64,000 nucleotides of DNA. Origin: Trichomonas vaginalis G3. Its lineage: Eukaryota > Parabasalia > Trichomonadida > Trichomonadidae. Position numbers and translations under genes: made by a program. Shown in pieces: positions 20,022-31,670 of this stretch. The stretch's first letter is position 1; each line of letters begins with the position of its first letter. The stretch spans positions 28,659,896 through 28,723,895 of the forward strand of contig NC_067206.1 of NCBI RefSeq assembly GCF_026262505.1, given 5' to 3'. The notes below the pieces were generated by a model. It was not told where the DNA came from. It searched no databases and saw nothing but the letters and a program-made list of their open reading frames with translations.

Positions 20022-21996
20022 TAGCTTCGTTCTCGAAAAAATAGGGAAGGAGTGAAAGAGAGTGATACAGATGTTGACACATTCATATCATTTCAACAAA
20101 TTTTGATCAAATTGAAATTCAATGAAATTCAATTCACTTCATATCCTTCAGTCAGTACATTGACATCCTTCTACATCACAATGATAACTCGTACATCAAT
20201 AGTTCTACAACTAACTCAGAAAAAACAAGATTTTTACTTCCAGCTTACAGCTTTTAAAAAGTTTCGATGATAAAAATCACTCTACTCTTGTTTATCGATA
20301 TGTTGTGACAGTAGGTAAACGTATTCTTATCGATATTAATAAAAATATTTTTAAGAAAATCTGAACCAAATACAGAGTTATTCATAAAGTTTATGATAAC
20401 TGTAATTACTTCATCTTTGTTTTATATTTGAATAAACAATTTAGTTTAATTTAATTTGCATAATTTTTTTTAGTTGAAAAACAGGAAACTTATTTGAGTT
20501 TGTATTATTTTTATCGTTCAATTCATTGTATCAGTGAGTGATCCAGATATTTAAGATATTTTGAAAAAATTTATTAATTTGATTAACAAATTTTAATCAA
20601 AATAGCAAAAATCTATTTGATAGCTGTAAGCAAACAATAACTTTTATTTCAAGCAAAATCACTTATTTTCATCTAAACGTATAAAATTGTCAATTTTATG
20701 AGAATAAATTTAAACTCTCATGAAATATAAAGAAGAGTAATATTTTTCAATTTTCTTTTTTCTTTGTCTCAAATATTTTCTGTTGGGAATTTTCTTGTTA
20801 TCAAAAAATAATTTTAATATTTGTTTATTTCATTACATACAATAAAATTTTAAAAACTCTATTTCTTCTCAAGAAAATTTTTTTCCTTTATATGAAGAAA
20901 CATTTTGTTCTCCATTTGATGCTGAGTCTAAATCTCGATTTTTGAATTTTCTTCTTTCCAAATTTCTTTTTTCCAAATTAGAAGTTTAATTCAAATTTTC
21001 AATAGTTTATATATTTTCTCAAACCGTCTTAGATTTTCTTACTTTTTAGGGATTTTCTCTCAAAATATATAAAAATAGTAATATCAATACATGTGTCTAA
21101 TATACTTTAAACCCATCGTGACAAAATTCAAAAACGAAGAGTTTATTTATGATCAAATTTTATATATTTTTTTGGATCAAATCCATTTTAATAGAATTTA
21201 TATACTATTCATCTATTAGTAAACACTACCGTATATTATTTTTTAAGCTATCTTATTTTTTGAACTTTTATTCAAATCTTTGGTCGCAAGAAGAATTGCA
21301 TGATAAATAAAAACATTTAATCAAAGTCAATTTTATTTTTCATATTCAAATGGACTGAGTGTTAACATTTAACATTTTTTGCTAATTGTCGTCAAAAATT
21401 AGGCGTAAAGCAAAAATTGATATTTCATATGGTTTTATGATAGATAAGCATTATATTCCCACTCATTATATTCGTAAATTTTGAGGTTTATCCTTCGCTT
21501 TTAAGATCATTGAATTTGATTTTTATATAAAATAGTTATATATTAGAAAATAATATGAGTTTATGTGATATTATTTTTCAGAAGATTTCATTCTATATGC
21601 CTATGAAAAGTACTCTCAAAACAAACTTTTTCCTAATTATAATTAAATCTAGAATATTGTATTATGCTTAGTATTATTTCATTTTTCTCATTCAATTTAG
21701 AATTTACAAATGTCAAAAAATTGAGAGTTGTCACTTTTGATGAATTTCTGTTTATTACAAGCATAGTATAAAGTGTATATAACTTTAGACTAAAAGTTCA
21801 AAATTGAATAGAGAATTCATAACAAAATCAAGGTTGAAAGTGATGGAGATTGTAATTTGGTATTATACATACTATGAATACTTTTAACATAGAGATTTTA
21901 TGATTTTATGACATGATTTTGATTTCATTCAAAAAACTCAATGGAAAAAATGACGGCCACACTTCCTCTCAAAATTTCAACTGACATGATTTTATT

Positions 21997-22009
21997 TCAT
22001 TTTTCATCT
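21997..22009 (+). promoter_or_regulatory. Two candidate Inr sites before the SLC35-like gene
   Basis: TCATTT at 21997-22002 and TCATCT at 22004-22009 lie 3-15 bases before the ATG at 22012. They fit the trichomonad initiator and its usual short 5' leader. Confidence 0.4.
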
Positions 22010-22011
22010 AG

Positions 22012-23286
22012 ATGAGTTGCAGTTGGAGACAGATAGTTGTCGCAAGTATCATGCTTGCAACCGGTACTATAGATACAACTACTCGTAAAGTTATGTATCA
22101 AACAGACTGTATTAACATTGATGGAGGAACAGAAAAGTTCGATAAAGCATGGTTATGCACCTTCATCATGTTCCTTGCAGAGTTCTTCTGCATGATTATA
22201 TATTTACTATGCGCATTATACTACAGATGCACACAAAAGAAAGTTGATGAAGAGGAAATCTCAGAAGCAATTGATCAAGAGGAAAAGAAGACATTCGATG
22301 CATCCAAGGTAAAGATTACATTTGTTACACGTGAAGAGGCTATTCATAACCCAACAGGTGGACTCAATTGGATTTATCCTCTTTACATTTTCCTCTTCTC
22401 AGCATGCGACTTACTTGGTACAACATTCATGGGCATTGGTCTCGTTTACTGTGATGCTTCTGTTATTCAGATTCTCAGAGGCTTCGTTATTGTTTTCACA
22501 ATGCTTCTTTCTTGGATCTTCCTTCACCGCAGACCAAACAGATGGCAAGTTACTGGCGTTATCTTCGCCCTTCTTGGTCTCTGCATGGTTGGTGGTTCAG
22601 CCATTGGCCAGGATACAATGACAAGTGGTGGTCCAAAGTTCCCAGCAAATGCTCTTCTTGGCATTGCTTTGACTCTTCTCGGACAGATCTTCTCAGCAAT
22701 TCAATTTGTCTTTGAAGAGAAGCTTCTTAAGGGTATCATTTCCCCAATTCCACCACTCTTCCTTGTCGGTTCTGAAGGCCTTGCTGGATCAATCCTTTCT
22801 CTTTGCATTGCACTTCCTGTTGTCAATGCTATCAAGGGAAGCGATCATGGATCACTTGAAAACTGGAGAAACGCTCTTTACGTCACAGTCCACACCAAGC
22901 AAGTTCTTATTCTTCAAATCATCACTCTCTTCTCAATTGCTTTCTTCAACTGGTCTTCCTTCCTTTACGCAAAGATGGCTTCTGCTATTGCAAGAACATT
23001 CATCTCTGCTTCTGTCACAATCGTCGTTTGGATTACAATGGCAATTGTTTACTACGCAACACATGGCGAATACGGTGAAGGATTCCACCTTTGGTCTATC
23101 TTGGAAGCTGTTGGTTTCATTGTTATGATGCTCGGAACAACAACATTCAACAACATTGCTTCTGTTGGTGAAAAGATAACTTCGGTGCTCTGCTGCTGCC
23201 TTGGCCCACGTGAAGAAGATGACAGTAAGGAACTCGATTCTTCTTCAAAGAAGGATAGCAGTGATGAAGCTCAGGCTGAGCTCTAA
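22012..23286 (+). CDS. SLC35F6-like drug/metabolite-superfamily transporter
   Basis: The product is 424 residues with about ten membrane helices in the drug/metabolite (EamA) layout. The N-terminus (MLATGTIDTTTRKVMYQTD) and the central block (YIFLFSACDLLGTTFMGIGL, followed by VYCDASVIQILRG) match the SLC35F6 group of nucleotide-sugar-transporter-like proteins, found in lysosomal and Golgi-type membranes. A hydrophilic loop at residues 72-105 and a Ser/Asp/Glu-rich cytosolic tail are present. A cluster of cysteines (VLCCCLG) precedes the tail and may be lipid-modified. The coding region is GC-richer with regular codon use, suggesting good expression. The gene looks intact. Confidence 0.85.
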   Translation: MSCSWRQIVVASIMLATGTIDTTTRKVMYQTDCINIDGGTEKFDKAWLCTFIMFLAEFFCMIIYLLCALYYRCTQKKVDEEEISEAIDQEEKKTFDASKVKITFVTREEAIHNPTGGLNWIYPLYIFLFSACDLLGTTFMGIGLVYCDASVIQILRGFVIVFTMLLSWIFLHRRPNRWQVTGVIFALLGLCMVGGSAIGQDTMTSGGPKFPANALLGIALTLLGQIFSAIQFVFEEKLLKGIISPIPPLFLVGSEGLAGSILSLCIALPVVNAIKGSDHGSLENWRNALYVTVHTKQVLILQIITLFSIAFFNWSSFLYAKMASAIARTFISASVTIVVWITMAIVYYATHGEYGEGFHLWSILEAVGFIVMMLGTTTFNNIASVGEKITSVLCCCLGPREEDDSKELDSSSKKDSSDEAQAEL

Positions 23287-23825
23287 TTATATTAGAACGG
23301 TAATATATATTATTGAACTCGGAATAACGTTTGTAATAAATAATGTTATTTTTGCGGTTTTTTGAAAAATATTCATCTTATTATCTACCTATCTAAAAAT
23401 AAATAGCTATTTTTATACTGAATGATGATTTTTAATGTTTATCATTTTAAGTTATTGTCTGAAATAACATCTGCAATGATGTTGATTTTTATTTGATGAA
23501 ATTGAAGATTGTTTTTAATATCATAAGAAAATAATGCTATTGAAAGATATAAAAATGATAATGTTATGGAATAAATGCTTAACATTAGCATCAAATTCAA
23601 TGTTTGTTTCAATTATGGATATCATTTCTAGTTTATCATTGATTAATTCATTATTTAGTAATATTGGCTATCAAATTTTTTATGTATGCTTCTCATCTTT
23701 GGAGATAAGTTTTGCATTATTAAGGAGCTTGAGCCAATTTCATGTGGTATCTAATAGTTAACTGTGTGTAAGCCATTTCCAGAGCTTTCATTCTATGGAT
23801 AAAATTTTTTTCCAACATAAAAAAA
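23287..23825. other. Spacer between tandem plus-strand genes
   Basis: About 540 AT-rich bases. One short open frame (23534-23761) lacks any support and is not called. Confidence 0.45.
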
Positions 23826-24848
23826 ATGACTGAAGAAGATAATGTTCTAAGAATAATAGAAGCTGATGATTTGGAGGAATTTTTAGACTTGGAAGATCTA
23901 GATACTGTCATACTTTCATGTCCAGAAGATTCAAATCTAAATTATTTTCAATACGCAGTAATAAATAATAGTATCAAAATCGTCACGTATTTAGTACAAG
24001 AATATCCAGACTTATTCCTTTTCCTCGATGAAAACGGTAATACCTGTGTTCATCTTTGCGTAATTGACGAATCATGTAATATCCAATTGTTGCAATTCTT
24101 TATTGACAAGTTTAAGGTGGGAATCCTTGCTTCCAAAAACTTTGAAGGACTGCAGCCACTCCATTATGCAGTAATTCATGAATGTTACAATGGAACCAAA
24201 AATATGTTAGAATTATTGCGAGAAAATGGTATGGAAGATCTCATTACGAACAAAGATAACATATACTTAACATCTCCAGAAGATTTTATCAAAACTGACG
24301 ACGAATTACGAAACTTATTCAAATTTGAAGATCCTAAAACGAAACAGATCCGAATCCTCAGGACTAGCTTAAGAGATATGGAAAATAACTTTCATGCTGA
24401 AAAAGAAAAGCTCGAAAAAGAAAATCAAAATCTACAACAACAAATCGGAGAAAAGACAAATGAGATAGCTACTATCAACCAAAACATCACAAAAATCCAA
24501 AGAGAAAAAGAAAATAACGAAAATAAATTAAAACAAGAAATAGATGAAATCAAGCAAGAAAATTCGCGATTGTTGGAAGCAAATCGTCGTTTGGAAACAG
24601 AAAGGAATTTTTTGATGAACGAAAACCAAGAATTACGCGCAGAAATAAATTCAGGCTGTTGCAATTCATCTTCTAAACAAAGTAAGCAAGGACCATTGAG
24701 CTATCATTTAATTGAAGATCAAAATTCATGTAAAACTCAAAAATCTAAATCAAAGAAAAGAAATGGTAGTTATACAGCAATTCCTGACACAGAAAATCCT
24801 CAAAATAATAACGAGGAAGATGGATGCTCTTGTTGTCGTATAAATTGA
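23826..24848 (+). CDS. Ankyrin-repeat plus coiled-coil protein with Cys tail
   Basis: The product is 340 residues from the ATG at 23826. Residues 30-140 contain about three ankyrin-like repeats (NYFQYAVINNSIKIVTYLVQ; NTCVHLCVIDES; LQPLHYAVIHECYNGTKNML). Residues 175-275 are a strong coiled coil rich in Glu, Lys, Gln and Asn. The C-terminus is basic then ends CSCCRIN, a likely palmitoylation or membrane-anchoring motif, with another CC at residues 277-278. The layout suggests a peripheral membrane scaffold. No enzyme motif is present. It looks intact. Confidence 0.75.
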   Translation: MTEEDNVLRIIEADDLEEFLDLEDLDTVILSCPEDSNLNYFQYAVINNSIKIVTYLVQEYPDLFLFLDENGNTCVHLCVIDESCNIQLLQFFIDKFKVGILASKNFEGLQPLHYAVIHECYNGTKNMLELLRENGMEDLITNKDNIYLTSPEDFIKTDDELRNLFKFEDPKTKQIRILRTSLRDMENNFHAEKEKLEKENQNLQQQIGEKTNEIATINQNITKIQREKENNENKLKQEIDEIKQENSRLLEANRRLETERNFLMNENQELRAEINSGCCNSSSKQSKQGPLSYHLIEDQNSCKTQKSKSKKRNGSYTAIPDTENPQNNNEEDGCSCCRIN

Positions 24849-25250
24849 ATCAAAATTAAAAAATTATTTTTGTTATTTGTTTGCAACTATATTTTTTAAG
24901 TCTCAAATTCAATGTATGTAATGACTAATACATTTTCTTGAAAATATGACTAGTTTAAGCTAATCAATTTATTCTTTTTTGAAAATGTTCAAAATTTGCA
25001 TTAAATTTTGAATGTTATTGGTTCATTTCTAAATATCAGGTGAATATCCTTTTACTTTTAAAAGTTTATTATATAATTTGTCCTTTTATTGAAGGACTTG
25101 TCGAATCAAATTTGATGTTTAAATATTTTCTATCTCAACAAATATTTGTCATAAGATTTTCTGTCTGAAAAAGTTAGTCTGGTTGGTCGAATAAAATTAA
25201 AGATTTTTAATTCGAGAATTCAAAATGTGAAAAGATGGAGAAATGAGATT
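24849..25250. other. Spacer between convergent genes
   Basis: About 400 AT-rich bases. Nothing supported. Confidence 0.45.
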
Positions 25251-26651
25251 TTAAACGAGACTCTCTGCACCAACTGTCTCGAACTCTGTTGAGTAATCTT
25301 TCTTTGATTTCTTGCGGATAATGAAGACAGCGAGAATTGCGCCAATAACAACTGCTGCAACACCAGCAATAACTAAACCAGCGATTAAACCAGCTTTACT
25401 CTTCTTTGTGACTGTGCCAGATGTTTCAGAGTCTGTTGTTGTTTCAGATGTCTCAACATTGATAGTTTCTTGTGTGAAAACGCCGCCATTTGCAGATAAA
25501 GAAGCGTATATTTCTGGGAAGAACCAGACTGTAGTTTCATCATCATCTTCAGAAGCTGTCTTTTCCTGGTAGACAGAGTAGGAAATTTCAACAGATAAAT
25601 TGTAGTCGCATTCTTTTTCTTCGCGAGAAATATCATCATCAGTATGACGGGCAGCAGATCTTTCTCTTCCATTGTCATTATCTCTATCATCATCATGGCG
25701 CCTGTCATCTTGGTTCTCATGGTGATCATCTCCTGGTTGATAAGGTTGTGTTCCATTCTGTCCTGGTCTTGGTGGCTGTGGCTGTGTTCCATTCTGTTCT
25801 GGTCTTGGTGGCTGTGGTTGTGTTCCATTTTGTTCTGGTCTTGGTGGCTGTGGCTGTGTTCCATTCTGATCAGGTTTTGGAGGTTGAGGTCCTGTACCAT
25901 TATTCAATTCTCGCTCATTGAGAACTGGATAGAAGAAAGCTAATCTTGACTTACCCACGGTTCCAGTAAGGTTTCTAGGATATTGAGCTCTGTCATTACG
26001 ACCGAGAGATGTGACGAAACCTGTTCCATTTTGGCGGTTGAAGTTGAACTCCATAACATTGTCTGAGCCAAAGAAACCAACAGTAACATAATTCTCAATT
26101 AATTTGGATTTCTTTGATGTATTCTTTACTTTCTTACGGATGATAAGCTTTTCAGAGCCAGACTTCTTTGTGCTAACAATTGTCTGCTGGACATCTTTAA
26201 TGGTTGTGTTTACACCCTTAACATTAACATTTCTAGTCAAGTTGAAAGAAGGTCTAACAGGTAAAATTTGGATGAAGCAATCAGTTGTATTGTCAGTGCA
26301 TTGGATCTTTGCAACTGGTTGGGAATCAATTTCGCCAGACTCATTATACTTAGCAAGAATGGCAAGAGCGTTCTTCATTGGTTCGGAGTAATTCCATGTG
26401 TATGTCTTGTTGACCTTTTCTGGAAGAGCTGCTGTAACAGTGTATGAAGAGTTGCTGCTAAGGAGAAAGCTGCCATAAAAGCATCTTGATTCATTAGCTT
26501 GTATTTTGACAAGTTTTGATCTGCCATGATTTGGTTCAACCCAATCATGTCTCTTGCAGTCTTTAAAAGCTGTGCGAGGATCAATTTTGTACTTGGATGG
26601 ATCTGGACGGTTCATCTCTGAAAAAGATAGTACAGTTAAAGTGGAAATCAT
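25251..26651 (-). CDS. Single-pass surface glycoprotein with Pro-rich repeats
   Basis: From the ATG at 26651 the product is 466 residues. The N-terminus is only weakly signal-like (MISTLTVLSF). The ectodomain is rich in N-glycosylation sequons and beta structure. A tandem region encodes about four copies of a NGTQPQPPRPEQ-type repeat, then a His/Asp/Arg-rich stretch (HHENQDDRRHDDDRDNDNGR). Near the C-terminus a Gly/Ala/Val/Ile membrane helix (AGLIAGLVIAGVAAVVIGAI) is followed by a basic stop-transfer (RKKSKK) and a short acidic tail. Type I surface proteins with this anchor are common in trichomonads. The role is unknown; adhesion is possible. Codons upstream of 26651 stay open but have no ATG. 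Confidence 0.75.
   Translation of the reverse strand: MISTLTVLSFSEMNRPDPSKYKIDPRTAFKDCKRHDWVEPNHGRSKLVKIQANESRCFYGSFLLSSNSSYTVTAALPEKVNKTYTWNYSEPMKNALAILAKYNESGEIDSQPVAKIQCTDNTTDCFIQILPVRPSFNLTRNVNVKGVNTTIKDVQQTIVSTKKSGSEKLIIRKKVKNTSKKSKLIENYVTVGFFGSDNVMEFNFNRQNGTGFVTSLGRNDRAQYPRNLTGTVGKSRLAFFYPVLNERELNNGTGPQPPKPDQNGTQPQPPRPEQNGTQPQPPRPEQNGTQPQPPRPGQNGTQPYQPGDDHHENQDDRRHDDDRDNDNGRERSAARHTDDDISREEKECDYNLSVEISYSVYQEKTASEDDDETTVWFFPEIYASLSANGGVFTQETINVETSETTTDSETSGTVTKKSKAGLIAGLVIAGVAAVVIGAILAVFIIRKKSKKDYSTEFETVGAESLV
25740..25880. repeat. 42-bp coding minisatellite in the surface protein
   Basis: About three to four tandem copies of a 42-bp unit (GGTCTTGGTGGCTGTGGCTG and following) encode the Pro-rich repeat. 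Copies differ by few bases, so the array is recent and probably variable in length. Confidence 0.75.
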
Positions 26652-26729
26652 TTTCTTTTTGATGAATTTTTTGAGAGCTTTGAATTTGATAGATGCTCCT
26701 CTCAAAAAATCGAAATCAAAACCTTTCAA

Positions 26730-27343
26730 TTCAAAATTTTCAGTGATGATAATATCAAATTGTTAAAATATAATATTGCTGCATTTCCTTTTATAGCATA
26801 AAAATTTTCATTATTGGCCAAATTTTCTGAAAAAATACATCGAAGGTTTTTTATTCCGATAATTTGTTTTCAATGTTTTTGACACCGGATTATGCAATCT
26901 TGAGTAAGATGTGCCATCCATAACGGATGATAACAATGTTAGCTATCGCTATAGAAATCCTCGGTAGAATTTGAATAAATTGTCAAAATTCATGGCAAAA
27001 TAGAGTGGTTGAATAAGAACAAGATCTATTGGATGGGAAAATCCGATTATATCTGTCTGGATATTATTGAACATAGATCTTTTTATCAATATAAGAGAAT
27101 GAATTTGATAAATCAATAATAATATTAACTCGAATTATATAATATTTTAAGGAAAATAATTCAAATTCTTAGAAATTAATGTATGAATTGTTTTCATCAG
27201 GATAATTCATATGAAATAAAATCCAAAATTATTCAGCTAGATGTGCAAGGTATTGAATATATGGTTATGCTAATATAGATGTTGAATATTATATTAATAA
27301 AGAACAAAACAAATTTATAATCAATAACAAAAAAAATAAGGGC
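26730..27343. other. AT-rich spacer
   Basis: About 600 bases without a supported gene or clear structure. Confidence 0.45.
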
Positions 27344-28453
27344 TTATATACCCAAAGCAGATCTCCGACTTATAATCCTTGCTAAATGTCTTTGCTTTGA
27401 TATTTCTTGCTTCAAATAATGATTTTCTTCTCTATGCTTCTTTAAAATTGCGTCATGTTCTGCTAGAATTTGTTTAAGCGATGAAATTTGCTTTTCTATA
27501 TTATGTAACTCTGTATGCGATGGAAGTGGTGTATTCTTATTTCTAATTTGCATCAAATTAAATTTCAAAGCACTGCGTTTTTCGGATAACATGGCTATTT
27601 TCTGCTGGTCTATCTGTTCAGTTTCAACTATTTTGGTTTGAATTTGCTTTAATTTCTTTTGTGCTTTCAAATATCGTTTCTTTGAAGAAATTATTGCTTT
27701 TTTATTTTCTGCACGCATAGTTTCAAACCTCTGTTGATAAGTTTTATCTAAATTTTCGAGTGTTTCACGTAAGTTTGACATTTTTGCAAGGTGATTTGCT
27801 TCATTTGTTTCTAGAGTTTGCATTGCTTGCTGAAAATGTACTTTACCGAGTTCGAGAAGTTCTAATCTTTCAGATTCACGTTGTTTAATGCTTGCTTTTA
27901 GTGATTTTATCTTCTTATTCTGAAGATTCAACGTTTCATTCATTAATTTAGTATTTGCATCATCATTTTCATCTTCTGTATCTTCCTCTTCTTCATTATT
28001 ATCTTTTATGCCTTCCATTTTCTTGTTTTCTCTTTCAATTAATGTTTGTAATTTTGAAATAATATAATCGAGTTTATTTATTTCCTTGCTTCCTTCCTTT
28101 TGTGATTTTTCGTCATTTTCATTTTGCATTTTGATGTATTCGTCGCGCATTTGATTCATTTTTTCGGAATGTTCCTTTGTTAATCTTGTAATCTCTGCAT
28201 TAAAGTTTGATTCAAGTCTTGCTAATCCTGCATTTTTGAAACTTTCTTCTTTTATTTTCTTGCCTGAGCGTTCTTTCTGATGTTGGACGAATTGATTTTC
28301 GTATCTGTGTAATTTATCTTCAATATCCAAACATTCTGCATGAACAGAGTTTAAATATTGAGTGAGTCTATCTATCTCATCATCTGCCAGTGAAAGACTT
28401 TGTTGTAGCCTCGCCTGAAATTGTTCTAGCCTTCTCTGATAGGTGCGAGACAT
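27344..28453 (-). CDS. Coiled-coil protein, 369 residues
   Basis: The ATG at 28453 (MSRTYQRRLEQFQARLQQSL) starts a nearly continuous coiled coil to residue 355, interrupted by a very acidic patch near residues 150-167 (NNEEEEDTEDENDD). The composition is rich in Glu, Lys, Gln and Leu, with no membrane segment and no enzyme motif. It ends with a short basic tail (KQRHLARIISRRSALGI). It is probably a cytoskeletal or scaffold protein. It looks intact. Another all-coil gene lies at 34979-35683 and a third at 8982-10082, with no clear sequence kinship. Confidence 0.75.
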   Translation of the reverse strand: MSRTYQRRLEQFQARLQQSLSLADDEIDRLTQYLNSVHAECLDIEDKLHRYENQFVQHQKERSGKKIKEESFKNAGLARLESNFNAEITRLTKEHSEKMNQMRDEYIKMQNENDEKSQKEGSKEINKLDYIISKLQTLIERENKKMEGIKDNNEEEEDTEDENDDANTKLMNETLNLQNKKIKSLKASIKQRESERLELLELGKVHFQQAMQTLETNEANHLAKMSNLRETLENLDKTYQQRFETMRAENKKAIISSKKRYLKAQKKLKQIQTKIVETEQIDQQKIAMLSEKRSALKFNLMQIRNKNTPLPSHTELHNIEKQISSLKQILAEHDAILKKHREENHYLKQEISKQRHLARIISRRSALGI

Positions 28454-28962
28454 TTAGTGTACGTTTAGAATTAGAAAAATGTAAAGATTTCATATTTCAT
28501 GTTGAGTTAATATAACCAATAATTCTCTATTGATATTATCCGAATGTTTTCATATCTTCCTTCTGATAGCAGTTCTTAAAATTCTGAATCACACATTTTG
28601 TTGATATTTGGATTGACGTATTGGGAGCTGTGCTACATTTTGTTTATGTTTCAATACTATTCATGCAAAATGAGGATTATCATTTGGAGTTTAGCATAAT
28701 TCGATTCAATTTCCATGTCATCAAAAGAAAAAGCATTTATAGTAATGAAATATGCATTTGCTATATCAATAGAATGGAATGCCATTCGTTTACAGCTAGA
28801 AAAAGATAAAGAAAAAGGTAAACTCTTTAATATTATTCTTTATTTGGTCATTCGAAACATATTCATTTGATAGTACATATGCCAATTAAATAGATATTAG
28901 TTTACAGATTATTTAAGAAATTGAGAGTAAGAAATTTTTATTCTGACAAAAAATAAAAAAAA
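28454..28962. other. Spacer between divergent genes
   Basis: About 500 AT-rich bases. No supported gene. It must hold promoters for both flanking genes. Confidence 0.45.
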
Positions 28963-30274
28963 ATGTTAGATAGTCCTCCGATAACTACTCAAATTGCTTT
29001 TAAACTGACAGACAATCCAGACATGTCAGTCGAAGACTTTCTATCTGACAACTCAATTGTCATTGCTTTTCGAACTGGAAGTAAAATTGTGAAAGATTAG
29101 TTCACATTTTTTTCTAACAAACAGTATTATTCAACACATTCGTGTGTTACTCCATGAGGCATTAAAACTAGATTTAGATAAGAAGTCAATGGGCGCATTT
29201 ATTTTATTAAGTTCCCAAAATCAGGAGGAAATGGTTTCTGCGATTCTCGACATGAATTTTTTTGTTGATGTTGCACTAACGCACTTCCAAACTACAGCGC
29301 CAGATCAAATAATCGGTAGATTAGCTTCACTAACAACAAATTTTCTTGTTACATGTCCAGAAAAGGCATTTAAAAACTTAAGCCAACTCGTTTTTACGTT
29401 CCTTGACTACGCTCATAATGTTTCAGTTTTAAATTTTTACGAAAATATTTTTTCTAATGCAACCAAAGCGATAAAAGCACAAATACTATTTATAGAAAAT
29501 GGATTTGCTCATGAAATTGCCAAAAGACTTGATGAAATCGACATTTCTAAAGTTGCAGACAAATATGATCAATATTTCATTAAATATGCGAACTTATACA
29601 TGATTGTTGCGACAGTTTGTATGCACCAAGAGTATGTCGATGCATTTTCTACACAAGAAGTTATAAATTCTCTTTCAAGAACTTTTCATTACGCTCCTTC
29701 ATACGTAGATGGTGCAAGATGGGAAGCAATAGTATCTCTTGTAAATACAAAGTCACTTCCCAAACTAGAAATGTTCATTCCTATGGCAATTTCGAAATTA
29801 ATCGACGCAGTTAAAGAACCTTCCCAAGATATAGTAAACTGCATCAATTTCATTACAAAAGTTATATCGCTAAATGATAATTACGTCAAAATTCTTCTAC
29901 AAAGCCAAGTAATTCCAATTATTTTACGAATTGCCATCCAATTTGAAAATTCATCAATTTTACTTAACTCATTCGCCAAATTTACAATTGAATGTCTTAA
30001 CCACGAGCAATCATGTGAAAAAATACTTATTTCTTATATACCTTTATTTATTGCAACGGTAAACCATCCTCACTACTCATCTTTCACTTCGTTATGCAAA
30101 CTTCTGTTACTTCAAATAGACGAAGACTCGAAACACAACAAAAACTTAAAGAAAAAACTGGAACAAGTTGATTGTTACTTGGAAATAAGAGAAACGTTTA
30201 TTAAGAAGTACAAAAAGCTGATAGATACTCACTATGGAGGCGATGTATACGTGAATATTGCAATGTCAAATTAA
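28963..30274 (+). pseudogene. Split SAPS-like (PP6/SIT4-associated) helical-repeat gene
   Basis: The ATG at 28963 starts MLDSPPITTQIAFKLTDNPD, then MSVEDFLSDNSIV, reminiscent of the SAPS opening, where a short acidic helix precedes phosphatase-binding repeats. This frame stops at 29098. About 40 bases on, a different frame opens and encodes some 375 residues of helical ARM-like repeats to 30274 with no ATG at its beginning. I infer one frameshift and stop splitting a host gene of about 430 residues. The SAPS assignment rests on pattern and layout only. The second part could be expressed from an internal Met but would lack the N-terminus. Confidence 0.55.
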
Positions 30275-30764
30275 TTTTCTTATTTTAATTATTTTTGTTT
30301 GTTTGTAAACTTTTATATTATGATCATGAATTGCAACTCGTTGTTTTTCTGTAGTACGTCGAATATCAATAAAATACCCTTGAAATTTTATTGGATCTAT
30401 GATAATCTGACTTTTAAATCACTCCATATTGAAATTGTAAGAGCTTATAGTTCCTATAGTGAGTATGTTAAGGTGGAAGTAGATAATTTGAGTAAAAATG
30501 TCTAAAACAAGCAATAAATTTTGATAACTCAGAAAAAATTCAACTTAAGTGCTAAGAACTGTTAAAGTTGCAACACCAATCACCTAAGCGAGGCAACTGT
30601 TGTGGTATTACATTCCGTTCACCAAAAATTGACTATTGACTATTTTTATGAAATTGTTTTTAATTTGGCCGGCCAATATCTAGTATATCCTGGGAATTTG
30701 TATTCTCAGGATCATGCTATGATGAAGACCATCTTCATAACAATTCTCAATTTTCAAGAGATAA
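30275..30764. other. Spacer, possibly with lost 5' part of the beta-helix gene
   Basis: About 490 bases. A short hairpin (TCCTGGGAAT pairing with ATTCTCAGGA) lies near 30690-30715. No gene supported. Confidence 0.4.
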
Positions 30765-31670
30765 CAACTTAAAATACATTGTTTCCAGCTGTTTTTTCTT
30801 GAATTAAGTCCAAACGGAGCTGTTCGAATTGATTCATCAAATGATAACGTTAAAACTTATGTCGAAACGAATAAATTCGATTCTTGTTCCTCTACACAAA
30901 GAGGAGGTTCTCTCTTCTTTGGCGACACAGGCGAATTTGTTCAAACAAAAAATTCATACATCAACTCAACAAATACAGGTGGTGGACCATCATTTTACAT
31001 ATCTGTTTCACGACAACCTAATTACAAAAATCATGCTAATGAAACTACAGTTTGTAACTGCGGAAGTTCAGAACAAGACTGCAGAATTTTAATTGACATG
31101 TATCAAGGTTTTTGTATCATAAATGAATGCAACATTACACAAAATAGAGTCTTCGAAGATTGTGGAGGTTACTGGGTTCAAGAAATTACCTCTGATTCAT
31201 ACATCACTTGTGTCAATGTTGTTGAAAACAATCAATCATTAGATAGTTTTAATTCCCACAGATCTTCTTATTCTTATTCATCAAAATTTAAAGTTACTTC
31301 ATGTAATTATATAAGAAATAAAAGTCCAAATAGAGGTTATCTGATTTCTTCTTTTTGTGATGTTTTCATGAGTTATTGTTGTATTCTTAAAAATGAAATT
31401 AAATATATTTTTAATGCATTTTCAAAATCAATAACATTTGAAAACTCAGCTACAGATATCATTAAATCAACAGAAACATCACCAACATTTAAGAACACAG
31501 ATATTTCATTTGAAAACGAATGCCCTCTTTTTAAATTAGAAGTTGACGATTCATCAAAGTATAAATGTCGTCCTTCCACTCCAAATAATGACGAAAACGA
31601 AGAAAACGAAGATAAAATTTATGTTAGAAATCATATTAAATTTTTCTATTTATTTTTATCTCGTAAATGA
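30765..31670 (+). pseudogene. Beta-helix type surface protein fragment
   Basis: The frame is open from 30765 to 31670 but has no ATG until 31098. The encoded sequence has short beta-like repeats with conserved Asn, Cys and Gly (KFDSCSSTQRGGSLFFGDTG; CIINECNITQNRVFEDCGGY), as in right-handed beta-helix proteins of the trichomonad surface. The N-terminal signal and early repeats are missing. The usual C-terminal membrane helix and tail are replaced by a short hydrophobic end (IKFFYLFLSRK) after an acidic linker. Most likely this is a truncated gene-family member. Confidence 0.6.

Larger units (their letters stand above)
19331..22011. other. Long AT-rich spacer with a tRNA relic and a GAAA hairpin
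   Basis: About 2.7 kb with no supported protein gene. It holds a tRNA 3' fragment at 19837-19858 and a perfect GC-rich hairpin at 20004-20021. The rest is poly-A/T-rich. Confidence 0.55.

Noticed and set aside
22706-23128. A 140-residue frame inside the SLC35-like gene
   Set aside because: Out-of-frame shadow of a well-supported membrane protein.
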